Below, in pieces: positions 12,414 through 24,942 of a stretch of DNA of 64,000 nucleotides. Made by a program: the position numbers and the translations under genes. The notes below the pieces were generated by a model, which had not been told where the DNA came from, made no database searches, and saw only the letters and a list, made by a program, of their open reading frames with translations. How positions within the stretch are numbered: position 1 is the stretch's first letter; the number at the start of each line of letters is the position of its first letter. Source of the DNA: Toxonevra muliebris (lineage: Eukaryota > Arthropoda > Insecta > Diptera > Pallopteridae); the NCBI GenBank assembly GCA_963691655.1, contig OY829328.1:88726400-88790399 (forward strand). Reading direction: 5' to 3'.

Positions 12414-12930
12414 TTATTTTATTGTTTTCAAATTATTGGTAAATGTTCAGATTACACTTCTGATTGGGATTAAAAATCACTTTTTGACTCAAATTTTGTT
12501 AATATGAATTGGGGCGTGCCGCCCTTTCCCGGTTCGGGTTCTTGTCGCTAACATTTTTTCAAAAAATAGTACAAATAACTAAAAAAAGATATGACTAAAA
12601 ATGAATACATCATGCATAAATTGCACTTGTGTCGCCCAAATTAAAAGGTCAAGGTATTTGTATTCAAATCATACTTAAAAAAAGTAAAAAATTCGCGCGA
12701 AAAAGGACCAAAATGGCCACCGAATTTAGTGCGTCATGTATCCATTTAGTTTCTTTTATTTGTTATTTTACTATTTATTAAATACATTTTAATGCCAAAA
12801 ATCCGTTTTTCGGGAAGGGCCTGCTCTCCCTAATTCAAATAAACAAAATTTGGGTCAAAAAAGTGATTTTTAAAAAAATTCTCATCAAGTGTGTTCTGAA
12901 AAATTCCAAATAATTTTACTGCATTGAATA
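12414..12930. repeat. Imperfect internal inverted repeat within hAT copy 1
   Basis: The left arm (about 12414-12537) contains AAATCACTTTTTGACTCAAA, TTTTGTTAATATGAATTGGG and CGCCCTTTCCCG. The right arm (about 12805-12930) contains the inverse words: CGGGAAGGGC, AACAAAATTTGGGTCA and AAGTGATTTTTAAA. Arms are about 120 bp, with a loop of about 270 bp that includes another GGACCAAAATGGCCACC word. It could be an older nested foldback or TIR element. Confidence 0.6.
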
Positions 12931-13153
12931 AAGACACTAGTTTGCTTAATATAACATTTCATTACTACAACTTTCTTCCACTGATTTTTTTAACATTACA
13001 TTTTTTTAGTCACAGAGTGACTCATACATTACATATGAAAGTTAATTACTTAATATTTTTGAAAAAGGACCAATTCCTAAAAAAAAGGACCAGCGGACCA
13101 AACGAAATTAAAAGGACCACTTTTGGTCCAAAAGGACCAAAGTGGCAACCGTG

Positions 13154-13161
13154 GGTATAGG
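13154..13161. repeat. Right target-site duplication of hAT copy 1
   Basis: GGTATAGG, identical to 11324-11331. Confidence 0.9.
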
Positions 13162-13172
13162 CATAAACGTTT

Positions 13173-13193
13173 AGAGAGAGAGAGAGAGAGAGA
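13173..13193. repeat. GA microsatellite
   Basis: About ten uninterrupted AG units immediately beyond the right end of hAT copy 1. Confidence 0.9.
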
Positions 13194-15090
13194 AAAGGAG
13201 AAAAAGCTAAAGGAGTCATGTAACAAATAGAAAATTTCCAATAAGCACTTTAGATCACAATGGCATGAAATGAAAGGAATGAATATGAATATCGCATTTC
13301 CATGTTGTGGCGATCGTTATTGGGACAATAAAATTTTAAAATGTATTGTTGACGTTTTAGTTTAAAACTAACAGGAAGAAGAAGAAGAAATAAGGTGTGC
13401 ATTCAAATGCCAACCGTATGGCGAATTGTGTAAAATGATCGTAAGCTCATCAATATGGTCTTGCTGTTGTTGTTGCTGCGGATGATGATGATCATTAGTA
13501 CTGGCAAATGATGGTAAATTAGAAACGCGTGCCAAACTTGTGTTCAATGTCAAAAAGGTATGAGCGAAAAGGAAAAATAACAACAACAAACACAACACAA
13601 TCATAATCTTTTGTATAAATATTATTTTAAGTACCATACTAGAGTCTTGTGGTTAAGTTTTGACATCTACAAGTGAACACACACATACATACATTCATGT
13701 GGCGTAGGCGTTCTTCAAAGACTGACTGCAGCTAAGATTGTCGGAAACATGATTTTTATAGCTATGTATTATGGCATGTAAAGGATCACATACCTACATG
13801 TACACCATACAGACATACACATATGTATACCAGCTTTCCATACACTTATAATGATAATGACTTAAGAAACAGCGCCCCGTTATTTATTTATTACTGCTGT
13901 GGTTGGCGTGGTTTAGCTGTTGCTATCGCTATTGTTGCAATAGCAACAATAAAAAATAGAACAACAATTGCTCTGCATTCTTTAAAAGAAAAAAGAAGCT
14001 TTACAAGTTTGCAATTTGCAAAGAGTAATCTGAAGCTAATTTATAGATATCCAATTTAAAATAAAATATTTCATATGAATAATTTGGTTTATGTGGTGCA
14101 GGCAAAAAATTATTAAAATGCAAATCGACAATATCAGTCATCAGAAAACAGAACACATTTCGAAATTTAGGCCCCTTGCGTTCGTGTATAAATATAACTC
14201 ACACGAAATGAATGAATGCGAAAAGCTATGTCTTGGCCCACCATGGGCTGCTGGGTCATAATAGTAGTAATAATGGTTCCAAAACAACGATTAGTTTGTA
14301 AGATATTGAGTTAAGTAGAATGCTTCATGAGGTGGATATAGATAAACGGAGATAACAGTTCAAATCATAATGGTAATGTGGCATGTGCGGAAAACCTACT
14401 CAAAAACATTATTAAATATTATACATATGTAATAGTATGCATTTAACATTAAATCCTCATTGCCCCTTTAGGATATCATATTGCTAGCGAACGCACATAA
14501 TAATTGTGGACGCCTTCAATTATGATTGCAGTTCCAACCACTATCCAAGCTATCCCCCTTAGGATAATAAAATTGACAGTTAAGAAAATTGTGAAATTAT
14601 AAGAAAAAGGAATCAAAATAAAAACAACTACAAATGCTTTATAAATGCAGCACCCACTTAAGTGCTAACGCTAAACAAACCAAGAAAAACAAAACGAGCG
14701 TATGCCAAATTCGCCCTAGTTAAATTTATCGTGGTACTGAAATCGTTTCGGGATTTCGCATGATTTGATTTTCTTTTGCGCTACTTACTTTTTGTCCATA
14801 CACAACATTGAAATTTTTGATAAACAAATATTAAAAATGGCATTAAAAATGTGAAAACTTTGAATTTACTTTCTGATGTTCCTTTCGATGCTTCTTTTTG
14901 GATCTCACTGAGAAACACGATTCACTAAATTTCATTCCACCTGACCATTAAAGAAAGTCTATCCTTACTCAACTCTACTATTGTATCTCACTGATTTTTA
15001 AGAACATACGAACAAACTTATCTTCTCATATATTAAAAGGTTTCAATGGTTTCCATATTTTTCACTTCAATATATTTTCATGAAAAGTTA

Positions 15091-15098
15091 CTTTTATG
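15091..15098. repeat. Left target-site duplication of hAT copy 2
   Basis: CTTTTATG, identical to 16890-16897. Confidence 0.9.
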
Positions 15099-16889
15099 CA
15101 CGGTTGCCACTTTGGTCCTTTTGGACCAAAAGTGGTCCTTTTATTTTCGTTTGGTCCGCTGGTCCTTTTTTTTCTGAATTGGTCCTTTTTCAAAAATATT
15201 AAGTAATTAACTTTCATATGTAATGTATGAGTCACTCTGTGACTAAAAAATGTGATGTTAAAAAAATCAGTGTAAGAAAGTTGTAGTAATGAAAGGTTAT
15301 ATTAAACAAAATAGTGTCTTTATTAAATGCAGTAAAATTGTTTGGAATTTTTCAGAACAAACTTGATGAGAATTTTTTTAAAAATCACTTTTTTGACCCA
15401 AATTTTGTTTATTTGAATTAGGGAGGGCAGGCCCTTCCCGAAAAACGGATTTTTGGCATTAAAATGTATTCAATAAATAGTAAAATAACAAATAAAAGAA
15501 ACTAAATGGATACATGACGCACTAAATTCGGTGGCCATTTTGGTCCTTTTTACTTTTTTTAAGTATGATTTGAATATAAATACCTTGACCTTTTAATTTG
15601 GGCGACACAAGTGCAATTTATGCATGATGTGTTCATTTTTAGTCATATCTTTTTTTTAGTTATTTGTACTATTTTTTGAAAAAAATTTAGCGACAAGAAC
15701 CCGAACCGGGAAAGGGCGGCACGCCTCAATTCATATTAACAAAATTTGAGTCAAAAAGTGATTTTTAATCCCAATCAGAAGTGTAATCTGAACATTTACC
15801 AATAATTTGAAAGCAATAAAATAACTTTTTTTCAATACGCCTGCCTAATTGAATCCGCCTTGCTGGCAATGGGGTCTTCAGTAAGTCTGCCATCATGTTT
15901 TCGATCGGACAGTAAGTGCAACTTTTTATCTACTAGTCCTTTTGAAAACAAACTCGCGCGTCTTTGTGCTTTTACTGGGCAGAAAACTGAAAACTCAAGC
16001 AACTTTGTCTTCGTACAACTTAATTGGTGCGCTCATTTGTTGATTAAATCCACTCAAAATTAGCCGAAGTCATACCAAGTCTCTGCATGCTCCTGATAAA
16101 GATGTAAACACAGACCCGGTCGATGTCTACTTTGGTTTCGTTACTACTGAGTAGTAAAGATTTAGCAACGCCATTCTGTTGAGGAGTATATGGCACTGTT
16201 TTTTGGTTTAGAATACCGTTTTTTTTTCTAAATTTCGGGGCTTTCAAGACACATCTTCTTTTTTCTTTGATATCTGATTTCAAAAATGACTTTACATTTG
16301 TATTCATCTATAAAAGAATATACTTTCTGCCCTGTTATTTTTTGATTTGTCGACATACTTGATTTATTTATAGTGTCCCAAAAATGTTCTTCTTTGTATC
16401 TGAATTGCTAACCATTTTTTGTTGTTGTTTTTGGTATTGTTTAATGTGATATATGTTTTTACTATAGAACAATCTCTTAAAATATTATAAGTAGTTTTTA
16501 CACACTTTTTAATACATATGTGCTATATGAATTTGTAAGCACTTCTTTTTTTGTTTTTTCTGCTAATATATAATGTGATATACTTATGTTTATACTATAT
16601 AATAATCACTTAAAATATTATAAGTAATTTTTATATACCTTTCATTACATATGTGCTATATGAATTTCTGAGCACTTTTTTTTTGTTTTAGTTTGATATG
16701 ATATATGAATGTATTCTCTAGCAATCGCTAAAAAAATATTATAAAATTGTTATACATATTTTACAATGTGCTATATTTACTTGTTAAAGAAACCAAATAA
16801 TTAAAAAAAAATTTGGTCCATTTTTTTCCATTTTGGTCCTTTTTGCTTTTGTTTTTGGCCCCAAAAAAAATTTTGGTGTGGCAACCGTG
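15099..16889 (-). mobile_element. Complete non-autonomous hAT-type element, copy 2 (inverted)
   Basis: It has the same CACGGTTGCCAC / GTGGCAACCGTG ends as copy 1, with its own exact 8-bp duplication CTTTTATG at 15091-15098 and 16890-16897. The internal order is the reverse complement of copy 1: the GGACCAAA-rich end comes first, then the internal inverted repeat (about 15325-15830), the copia RNase H end (about 15840-15960), the integrase motif at 16164-16190, the tandem array and the second GGACCAAA-rich end. At 1791 bp it is 31 bp shorter than copy 1, with scattered substitutions and small indels. Different target duplications show that it is an independent insertion and not a segmental inversion. 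Confidence 0.9.
15840..16310 (-). pseudogene. Decayed copia-type pol fragment inside hAT copy 2
   Basis: Read on the minus strand: a remnant of the integrase core, KKNGI, then YTPQQNGVA at 16190-16164. There follows a disrupted stretch and, near 15870-15900, the MADLL...PLPARR RNase H end. It is the same remnant as in copy 1, so it was captured before these two copies inserted. Confidence 0.65.
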
Positions 16890-16897
16890 CTTTTATG
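16890..16897. repeat. Right target-site duplication of hAT copy 2
   Basis: CTTTTATG, identical to 15091-15098. Confidence 0.9.
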
Positions 16898-18083
16898 TGC
16901 AGATTTCTTTATTCAGCCTTTTTCTGTCACGCTCTCTATCTCTCTCTCTCCCTCTTTCTTTCTTCATCTCTCTTTCCTTTTTCTTATACCACAACCTTTC
17001 CGCATCATTCATATAATCATTTTTTTTTACCTAAAGCATTTGTTGTTGTTATTGTTGCCTTTGGCATCTTCACATACTTGAATTTCTTCCTTGTTCCAAG
17101 TACATATTTGCATCTATTTGATATATACATACATATATAAAGGAAAGTAGACACATACCTACAGACTTATGAATGTGTCTAACCCATTACTTTCTATTCC
17201 TCGCAGCAACAGCGCAAGCACTTTTGACTTAGTGATTTCTTTTCTTGGTATATCGGCTCACCATTTCTATCTACACATACATAAATATATACAAATATGT
17301 ATAGACCATATTATTCTGCTTGACCATTTGGCGGCTAAGGATGCGGTGGTGTCGGCTATGCATAGTCGTGGCACGTGTTCAGTTTGATTATTTGTTGCCA
17401 TTGGCATTGATGTCATCGTACAGTTTGTTAGATTCTAATTTAATATTGATTGGTGTTGATAGTTCTGCGGCATTCTATTTCATTTAAGGAACGAGTGAGG
17501 AGTGTTGGTGTTATTTGGTTGGTGGGATGGTTGGATTGTTGATGCTATGAAAACTGTCGTAATTCGCTTCGGAGGTTTTGACGCATTTTAATTAACATTT
17601 CGAGAAAATATTTATACATTTCAATAGTATAAAGTATTATTTTGGTGATGATTCACTTTAGGTGTATATTATACATAGGACATTATTATTGAGAAATCTG
17701 ATTTCATGAGAAAACATAAGCTCTGTATATAAGTACAACTTAGAAAAACTGTAGTAATATTTACTTAGTTGTTCGGAAATCTATAGTGTAAGGTTCGCAG
17801 CGTTGCCTCACCTGGCAATTTTTTTTACTAATATTTGTTATACGAAAACAGATATTAGAGACCGTCGGGTGACTCAGTAATATTTTGCTTGTTTCTTTAG
17901 ACAAGTAAAATATCGACTTTGCTGATGGAAAAAGTTTGGATTTTGTTTCCAAAACTTCAATTTATTTAGAACTTCTTCTACCTTAATTCAAAGTTTCGAT
18001 TCTTTATAGCTGCTCAATTAAGACTTGGAACTTTTTACTAATTAATATCTCATAATTTATGTGAATTTCTTCTTTTGTTGCAG

Positions 18084-21000
18084 TTTTCACTTGGGGCAAA
18101 CGTATGAGTCGCAAGTTGGATATACTCAAACGTAGCGACACAACTGCAGCACAACATAAATCACACACCGATTTGCGGAGCTTATTTCATTCGCCAACAC
18201 ACAACAACAATAACAATGATAATGCCAAGGATAATTATAGATCAAATACATTGAAGAAGTGCAAATCTGGGCCAATAGAAACCGTCAAACAACAGCAAAA
18301 AAATCATATACAACAGCAACAAAATGCTGAGTATGCTGCTGCTGATGCCACCTCAACAAACCATAGTAAAATAACACAAAACAATATAAATACACAGCCA
18401 AATTCACAGTCGGCATCTAACACACCCACACACACAAACACACATAGTAGTAGTGGTACGGCGCAGCAGCGTTCACAGAAAGCATTAAAAAATTTCTTCC
18501 ATCGAATTGGTTCCACCGGTATGCTAAATCACAAATCACACAATTTGATTAAGGCCGCTGAACCGACACCGACCACGACAACGCTATATCGCAGCAGTTC
18601 CACTAGCCAATTGACAAGTTGTTCCTACATCAAATGTGATGATCCCACCGAGGGTCTTAACTTGGCTAGCGGACGGGGACAGGGTAAATTGCAGAAAAGC
18701 TCAACAATAACAATGGCATCCAATATAAAGTCAAGTAGTTGTGATGATATTGCTAAGGTTGGCACGAATATATCACCAAATGGTGGTGATGGTTCACCGA
18801 ATGGCCTTGGTGCTATTCCAGGGCAAGAGCAAACCAATCGACGTGGTGCATTTCCATATGCTTTTCTCCGCTCGCGTTTATCCGTTTTACCTGAAGAGAA
18901 TGGTGGTTCAGTTATGAAGCAACCGTCACTTTCTAGTTTACATACGATCATAGGTAACGGTGGTGGAAGTGGATGCATGGAGCATCATCATGCAACACAA
19001 TATCTGCAAGTGCAACAGCATCAGCAACCACAACATCAACAACAGCAACATTCGCCAGTGCCACAACATCGTAACTCAACGATTTTACCAGCTGCAGGTG
19101 CTACTGGCGATACAACGGACTTCTGTTGCTCTTCCGCCGCTCCGGATACGCTTTCACTTGCAAGCACTTCTCCAAATCATCAACAGAAGGTGATTTATCG
19201 GAATGGCGCCCTGATCAAGCGTTACTCCTCGGATGATAGTGCAATAAGCAATTGTTCGCCACAACAATCCACCATGGGAAGTGGCAACGGCGGAACTAGT
19301 GGCGTTACAATAGTCTCACGTAACAATAGCATCTCATCCAAGGACTGGGAACCACTTTACCAAAGATTAAGTAGTTGTCTGAGTTCAAACGAATCGGGAT
19401 ACGATAGTGATGGTGGTGGCGGAGGCATTGGCGGCGTTGGCAACGGCGTAGCAGGAGTAATTATGGGCATTGGTGGCAGTATTGCTACCACCAATCGTCA
19501 TGGCAATTGTCTTAGTATCTCTGGTGGAGATACAGAATCTATTGCATCGGGTACGTTAAAGCGTAACTCACTCATATCGCTGGCGTCGTCGGAAGGTGTT
19601 GGTTGCGGTGGTGGTGGCAGCGGCGGTTTACGTAGCAGCAGTATTTGCAGTACTATGAGTGGTCCTGTCTCATTAGGTGGCTATAATTACGATTATGAAA
19701 CGGAAACTATACGTCGTCGTTTCAGACAGGTTAAACTTGAACGTAAATGCCAAGAGGACTTTATTGGTTTGGTCCTATCGCCAAAGACAGTGATGACTGC
19801 GGCGAATGAACAACAATATAGATATTTGATTGTGGAAATCGATGCATATGGAATGGCACAAAAGTAAGTACCCTATATCTATACACATATATTAATTGTA
19901 GTAGCTGTGGAATGGTAGTGGCGTTTAATAATGTTTTCACAAAAACAGAAACCTGTGTTTACTGACGAATAGGTTTCTATGTCAGTATGGATTTCAACTG
20001 ACCAGCTAGGCTTTAGCGCTTGAAACAATTCATCTGTCCCTCGAAACCCACTATCAATCGCGATCCATTTTTGGTTTTTGATACTTTAAACTCCCATCAT
20101 AATAATTAACTTTAATTCACCTTTACTTTTACAGAGACGGTCGTCTGCGTTTGGGCGATGAAATCGTCAATGTCAATGGCAAACACTTACGCGGCATACA
20201 ATCTTTCCAGGAGGTACAACGTCTGCTGTCGTCATTTGTTGATAATTATATAGATTTAGTGATAGCGCACGATGAAATTACTACAGTCACCGATTTCTAT
20301 ACAAAAATTAAGATCGATGGATCCTTGCAGCATCAACAACAATATAGCTCCCTACAATCCCTAACAGGTGAGATGGTGACAACAAACTCTGCAAATGCCT
20401 CAAATGTTTTGTCACAACAAAATGAATACTTGGCACGTGCGCGCAAACGTCTCAGTTATACACAGCGCACAGAAAGTACGGACAGCATCAACAGTTTCGA
20501 TATGCAAAGCTTACAAATGTCGTTCGAGGGTAGTGGTAATGAGGGAAACATTGACAGTGATCTCAGCTCGAGGTCAGCAATGGCTACTGCGTGCAATGGT
20601 AGTGGTGCGACGACAACGGCAGATGATGATGTACGTTCGCTTGCGAGCGTTACAACAATGCATTCATTGGGTACAATGATGCCGACACCAATGCCACTCA
20701 TGCAACATCGGCGTTGCTCTACACCCAGGCATTCAATGGATGCGTCAGCATCTGCTGCTGCTAGCGGTGAATGTCGTGAGGCGGCAGCGGTGCTGCAGCA
20801 CGCACGCCGACGTGCACGCTCTTCATCAGGTCAGCGCAATTTAGAATTGACACCACTTTATCACATGACCGCCGAATATACGCCGGTCTATGCAAATCGC
20901 GGTGCCTCCGCCAGTGTTACGACGCTATCCGCGCATACGATAAGCGATGATGAGAAATGGCAATTGCTCTCTCGCAAACGTTGCTCTGAAGGCTCTACAG

Positions 21001-24000
21001 CATTGTTGAGAATTCAAAAATCAGAATGCGGATATGGGCATGCGGCCGGTAGTCGCAGTGCCTCGTTGGGTGCTACGTTAAGTGGGGCCAGCGCTGGCAC
21101 TGTAGAAAATAAAGTTGGGGGGTCGCCATTTATTGGTAAATATTTAATAAGAAATGACTCTATAGATGGCCCTGCAGAACAGCAACTACCGAACCAGCAG
21201 CAACAACAACAATCGTTTCCTTCCCGCACACACTATACACGAAATTCGATAAATCTGTCAAACTCGCATTATCGTTCATTGCGTTTCGCACATTCGCGTT
21301 TGAGTTCGTCGCGCTTAAGTCTATTCTCGCAACCGGGAGGGGTAGGGGGTGGTGGTGGCAACACTGTCACAACGGCACCATGTGATGATAGCAGCAGTAT
21401 TATCGATGATACAACTATAACAAATATAGCAAATGATGCTAATAAACTAACACAAAATATTAATAATATAGCAAATGTTGTTGGTACTGCAGATAATCTA
21501 AATTCTAAGTTTGATAATAATAGTACAAATGGTAGTACAACTTCAATAACAGCAACAAAAAATAACCTTAAAACTCCACAGCAAGTAGTTGCCGCCACAA
21601 ACACTAGTGATCTCATCAATAACACTAACTCCGCGTTACAATTTCAATCTAGCAATTTATCACAATCTAATTTCACCAATCATCATCCTCATCATCTTAG
21701 TCATCAACTTCATCAAAATTACTATCACCACCAAAAACAACAACAACAACTATCACAACAACATTTAACTGTACCATCAATAGCAGGAATTAAAACAACA
21801 ACATCAAATACATTACTACAACAACATCGTCCATCATTGCCAGTACCAAAATTAACAATACGCGATGATGAAATGGCCGAAGTTATACGTGCTTCGATGA
21901 GTGATGGTGAGTGTAGTTGAAAGTTGATAAAATTACTTTAGTAATTATCGGCGATTTCCAATCAATGAAGGCACATTCAGTGATTAGTATAGATTACATT
22001 CATTGAATGATTTTTCGACTTCAGATTTCAAAATTAAAATCATGAATTCTTTTGCTGTCACTGACTAAGCAATCATGTTGTGAAGTCACGTATGATTTAT
22101 GCATTGATATCATTTGGCAAATGATTTCGAACGAAATTACAATCCTTCTCATTGAGAAACTCGTTTCGATTATGGTTTTTTTTTGACAGTTCATTGTTTA
22201 TTTCTTGTTGTAAAATGTAATTATTGTTTAATATTTCGATCTTAACTATTTGAATACGAAGAGAATCAAAATCATAAACGAAATATTTAGCAACGAAATA
22301 AAAGTGTATAGGAGAAAGCATCAATTGCTATATATCTTGTTTTACTTCAACCGCAACCACAACGCAGCCTTGCTGCCGTAGCTCCTCTGCCATTTGTTCA
22401 TATGTATGGCCGTTTTCTAACCTTACGCAGCTCCTTCCCTTTTTCTGCCCATACCTCGGCTATTAGGTCCTCTTCCCCGTATGTCTATAGAAATGTCAAA
22501 ACAAATTTATTTAAATATTCATTTCAGTAAACACATTCAGGGTAGCATTCGATTTTTGCTCGGTTTCGAGTGCGGTTTCGTTGAAACCACCTCATTTCCG
22601 TGGTTTCGTTTGATATATTTTTATATGCCGAAATTGAGCATTACAATGCAGTTTCAGCCGAACAAAGGGAAATGATTGAAACCAAGCAATTTCGACTCAA
22701 CAGGAACATAGTATAAGGCTGGGTTCAACATTCACCACAGGAAAAATCAAAATAAACAAATATTGTTTTACAAGGCACTAATTCTTGGCTGGCAAACATC
22801 CAAGAGTAAAAATTACTAAAGAAAAGTAAGCGGTTAGCAGAAGGCTTAGCTGGCCCTCAATATGTTGTTGTGAAATTTGCTTACTTTGGAGTGGCTGTAA
22901 ATTATTTCCAAAGACTGCAGCCAAAAGATTAGATTCAAAAATGAATAATTATTCACAGTTTTTAAATGATATTCGAAAAGAAGAACCATTATTTTTAATT
23001 GAACCGGAACCAGACGGAGCCTATTGGTTTATTGTCATATCTTCCGAAGTGCTGCCAGTAACTCTCAAAAGAGCTAACCGTATAATAATTTTTAACGGAT
23101 TTCTATCAGGTGCGTCATAAGTTTTCCATGTAATGAAATCAACGATATAGTAAGTTTTAACACTAATGTCTAACCTGGTGATCCATGTGTCTGTGAATAT
23201 CTCACCAGTCAGTTGGATCAATGAATAGGTGTGTCATTTCGTTCTATATCGGTTAATATGCTAAAATTAGTTTGTATCTACAAGCAGTATTTGAATTGAT
23301 TTACGTAATTTTAAAATTATTGTCTCTTTTGAGTTCTTCTTTTTAAGATACTTAGATTTAAGACTTATGCAAAGCTCTAAAAACAAACTATTTACAGACA
23401 CGTAGCACGTACATCACTACACTAACACGCATAATTAGCATTGCCCAACTTAATCGACTCGTGTCGGTGGAGCTAAAATGTAACTTCTTATTAACTTTTA
23501 ATAACTTTGTATGTGCTTTAATGCTTCCTAACTCTGTGGAATTATGTAGCTCGTATTGGACCATATTCCTGTTTTATTTATTCGTATGCGTTTTGAGTGG
23601 AAGTTTTATTCTAGCTACAACCTAACATTTAGATCTCCGTTTCTGAAGATATTTCCCATCAACTCAAATTTATCTACGTTTATTAAAAAATGGGCTTCTA
23701 TATGTGTTACATTTGCCTTTGTTTCATTAAAGAGATAATAGTTTTTGTTGCACATCTATTTAAATTATATGTATTTTTATCCTTAAAAACATTAGGTAAC
23801 AACCGTTCCACACCTAAAACGGTGACATTCTTCAAAGGATCCGGTATGAAGTCACTTGGTTTCAGTATAGTCGGCGGACGTGATTCACCAAAGGGAAATA
23901 TGGGTATATTTGTTAAGACCGTATTTCCATCGGGGCAGGCAGCTGACGATGGTATATTACAAGCAGGTGAGTGAAAAAGAAAAAAGTATTTATTGATTAG

Positions 24001-24393
24001 TGCTGTCGATTAACGCTGAAACCTTTTTGAATCCCTTTCTAATTCCCAACTAATTTTGTCAAACTTTTCATCTGCTGTATTTATGCCCAGCTCACATTGA
24101 TTTTTTCTAATTTAATAATTTTCTATTGTTTACGAGTTTTCCCCAACAACACTACATATGTACATTGAATATTTACAGGTGATGAAATTATCGAAATCAA
24201 TGGAAATTCTGTACAGGGCATGAGTCATGCTGAAACAATTGGACTATTTAAAACTGTGCGTGAGGGTGCCATAATATTGAAGATTTTAAGACGAAAGTAA
24301 GAAATGAATTAAATTAGCTGGTATTATGAAATGAAAATTATAAATTTATTCTTACTTTTTAGATTACAAAAAGCCAAATCAATGGGCACATAA
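18084..24393 (+). CDS. PDZ-domain scaffold protein, common 3' exons (two PDZ domains)
   Basis: Exons: 18084-19863, 20135-21906, 23796-23966, 24179-24296 and 24363-24393 (stop TAA 24391-24393). All have GT/AG borders and matching phases. With the 8698 first exon the product is 1364 aa. The first large exon starts [18 protein letters not shown] and is rich in Ser, Asn, Gln and Gly, so probably disordered. PDZ1 (about residues 616-715) spans the 19863/20135 junction and includes DFIGLVLSP and [19 protein letters not shown] long Ser/Gln/Asn linker follows. PDZ2 (about 1265-1353) has [14 protein letters not shown] as the carboxylate loop, [14 protein letters not shown] and [19 protein letters not shown]. 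The protein ends [12 protein letters not shown] domains bind C-terminal tails of membrane proteins. The resemblance is to PDZD2/IL16-type or Drosophila big-bang-like scaffolds; I cannot fix the orthologue. A start at the internal Met 18104 would also work. Confidence 0.85.
21907..23795. other. Intron between PDZ1 and PDZ2 exons of the scaffold gene
   Basis: The donor is GATG|GTGAGT and the acceptor ATTAG at 23791-23795. The 5' half contains a dispersed repeat (22106-22470) and a region at 22540-22690 rich in GGTTTCG / CGAAACC-like words. No exon is seen. Confidence 0.6.
22106..22470 (+). repeat. Dispersed repeat, copy A
   Basis: It shares, in the same order, several words with 39330-39515: GGCAAATGATTTCGAACGAA, TTTGACAGTTCATTGTTTA, GTTTTACTTCAACCGC, GCCATTTGTTCATATGTATG, CCTTACGCAGC and TTCTGCCCATACCT. 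Copy A has about 120 extra bases after the GACAGTT word. The class is unknown; no terminal repeats were seen. Confidence 0.6.
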
Positions 24394-24417
24394 TGGAGTA
24401 TGCTGTTGTAAGGGCGC

Positions 24418-24423
24418 AATAAA
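24418..24423 (+). terminator. Polyadenylation signal of the PDZ gene
   Basis: AATAAA 25 bases after the stop codon. It may be only the proximal site, since further A-rich signals follow. Confidence 0.45.
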
Positions 24424-24942
24424 GAAACTGAAACTCAAATACGGATGAAACACTCAAATATTTGTACAATATTTATTAAATATAATAGATTTATAATGAA
24501 AAAAAAATGTATTTATGGCTGCTAAGGCTATTAAAAATTTAAGATGAAACAAAATGGAAATATTAAAATGTTTAATCTAAGCTTGGATGAAACATTCATT
24601 GTACTTGTACCTATACAAAAATAGTTTGTAAATAATACAATTGTATATAATCAATTAATATACTTACATACATATGCAAGTATGCATATGTACATATGTA
24701 TAAGTTGAACTTCTTAGTTTTAAGCGCGCAAATTGAAAGCATATATAAATAAGAGTAAAACAATTTATGTATATTAAATTTGCATATGAATCTTTTTAAT
24801 ATATTAATATTAGTTAAATAGTTGAATGCAAAATTAATTTAAAGCAAAGAAAAAAAAAATATAACACAATGTTTAAATCATAAGAAATGACTGTTGTTTT
24901 GTATTGAATTTAAATGTACAAATGTACTTTGAAAATCATATA

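Larger units (their letters stand above)
11332..13153 (+). mobile_element. Complete non-autonomous hAT-type element, copy 1
   Basis: The element starts CACGGTTGCCAC and ends GTGGCAACCGTG, a perfect 12-bp terminal inverted repeat. It is flanked by an exact 8-bp duplication GGTATAGG at 11324-11331 and 13154-13161. An 8-bp target duplication with CA...TG ends is the signature of the hAT superfamily. Subterminal regions carry repeated GGACCAAA words at both ends, plausible transposase-binding motifs. No transposase frame is visible. The interior holds an AT-rich tandem array (about 11450-11790), a decayed copia-type pol fragment (about 11870-12400) and an internal inverted repeat (about 12414-12930). 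Copy 2 lies inverted 1.9 kb downstream. Confidence 0.9.
8921..18083. other. 9.2 kb intron of the PDZ gene, invaded by transposons
   Basis: The intron contains two full-length inverted hAT-type elements (annotated separately), a GA microsatellite at 13173-13193 and a one-ended relative of a MITE at 10146-10263. It ends in TTTTGTTGCAG at 18073-18083. I found no additional exon with matching phase. Confidence 0.6.

Noticed and set aside
13368..13637. 89-codon minus-strand frame with signal-like start and poly-Gln
   Set aside because: It lies in the stretch between the two hAT copies within an intron, has CAA/CAG low complexity explaining its openness, and has no recognisable domain.
11332..16889. 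Interpretation of the inverted pair as a single inverted duplication or foldback element
   Set aside because: Each copy has its own different perfect 8-bp target duplication, which indicates two separate transposition events.
18304..18978. Minus-strand open frames opposite the PDZ exon
   Set aside because: They are antisense shadows of Gln/Ser/Gly-rich coding sequence; the sense frame has the PDZ domains and splice sites.
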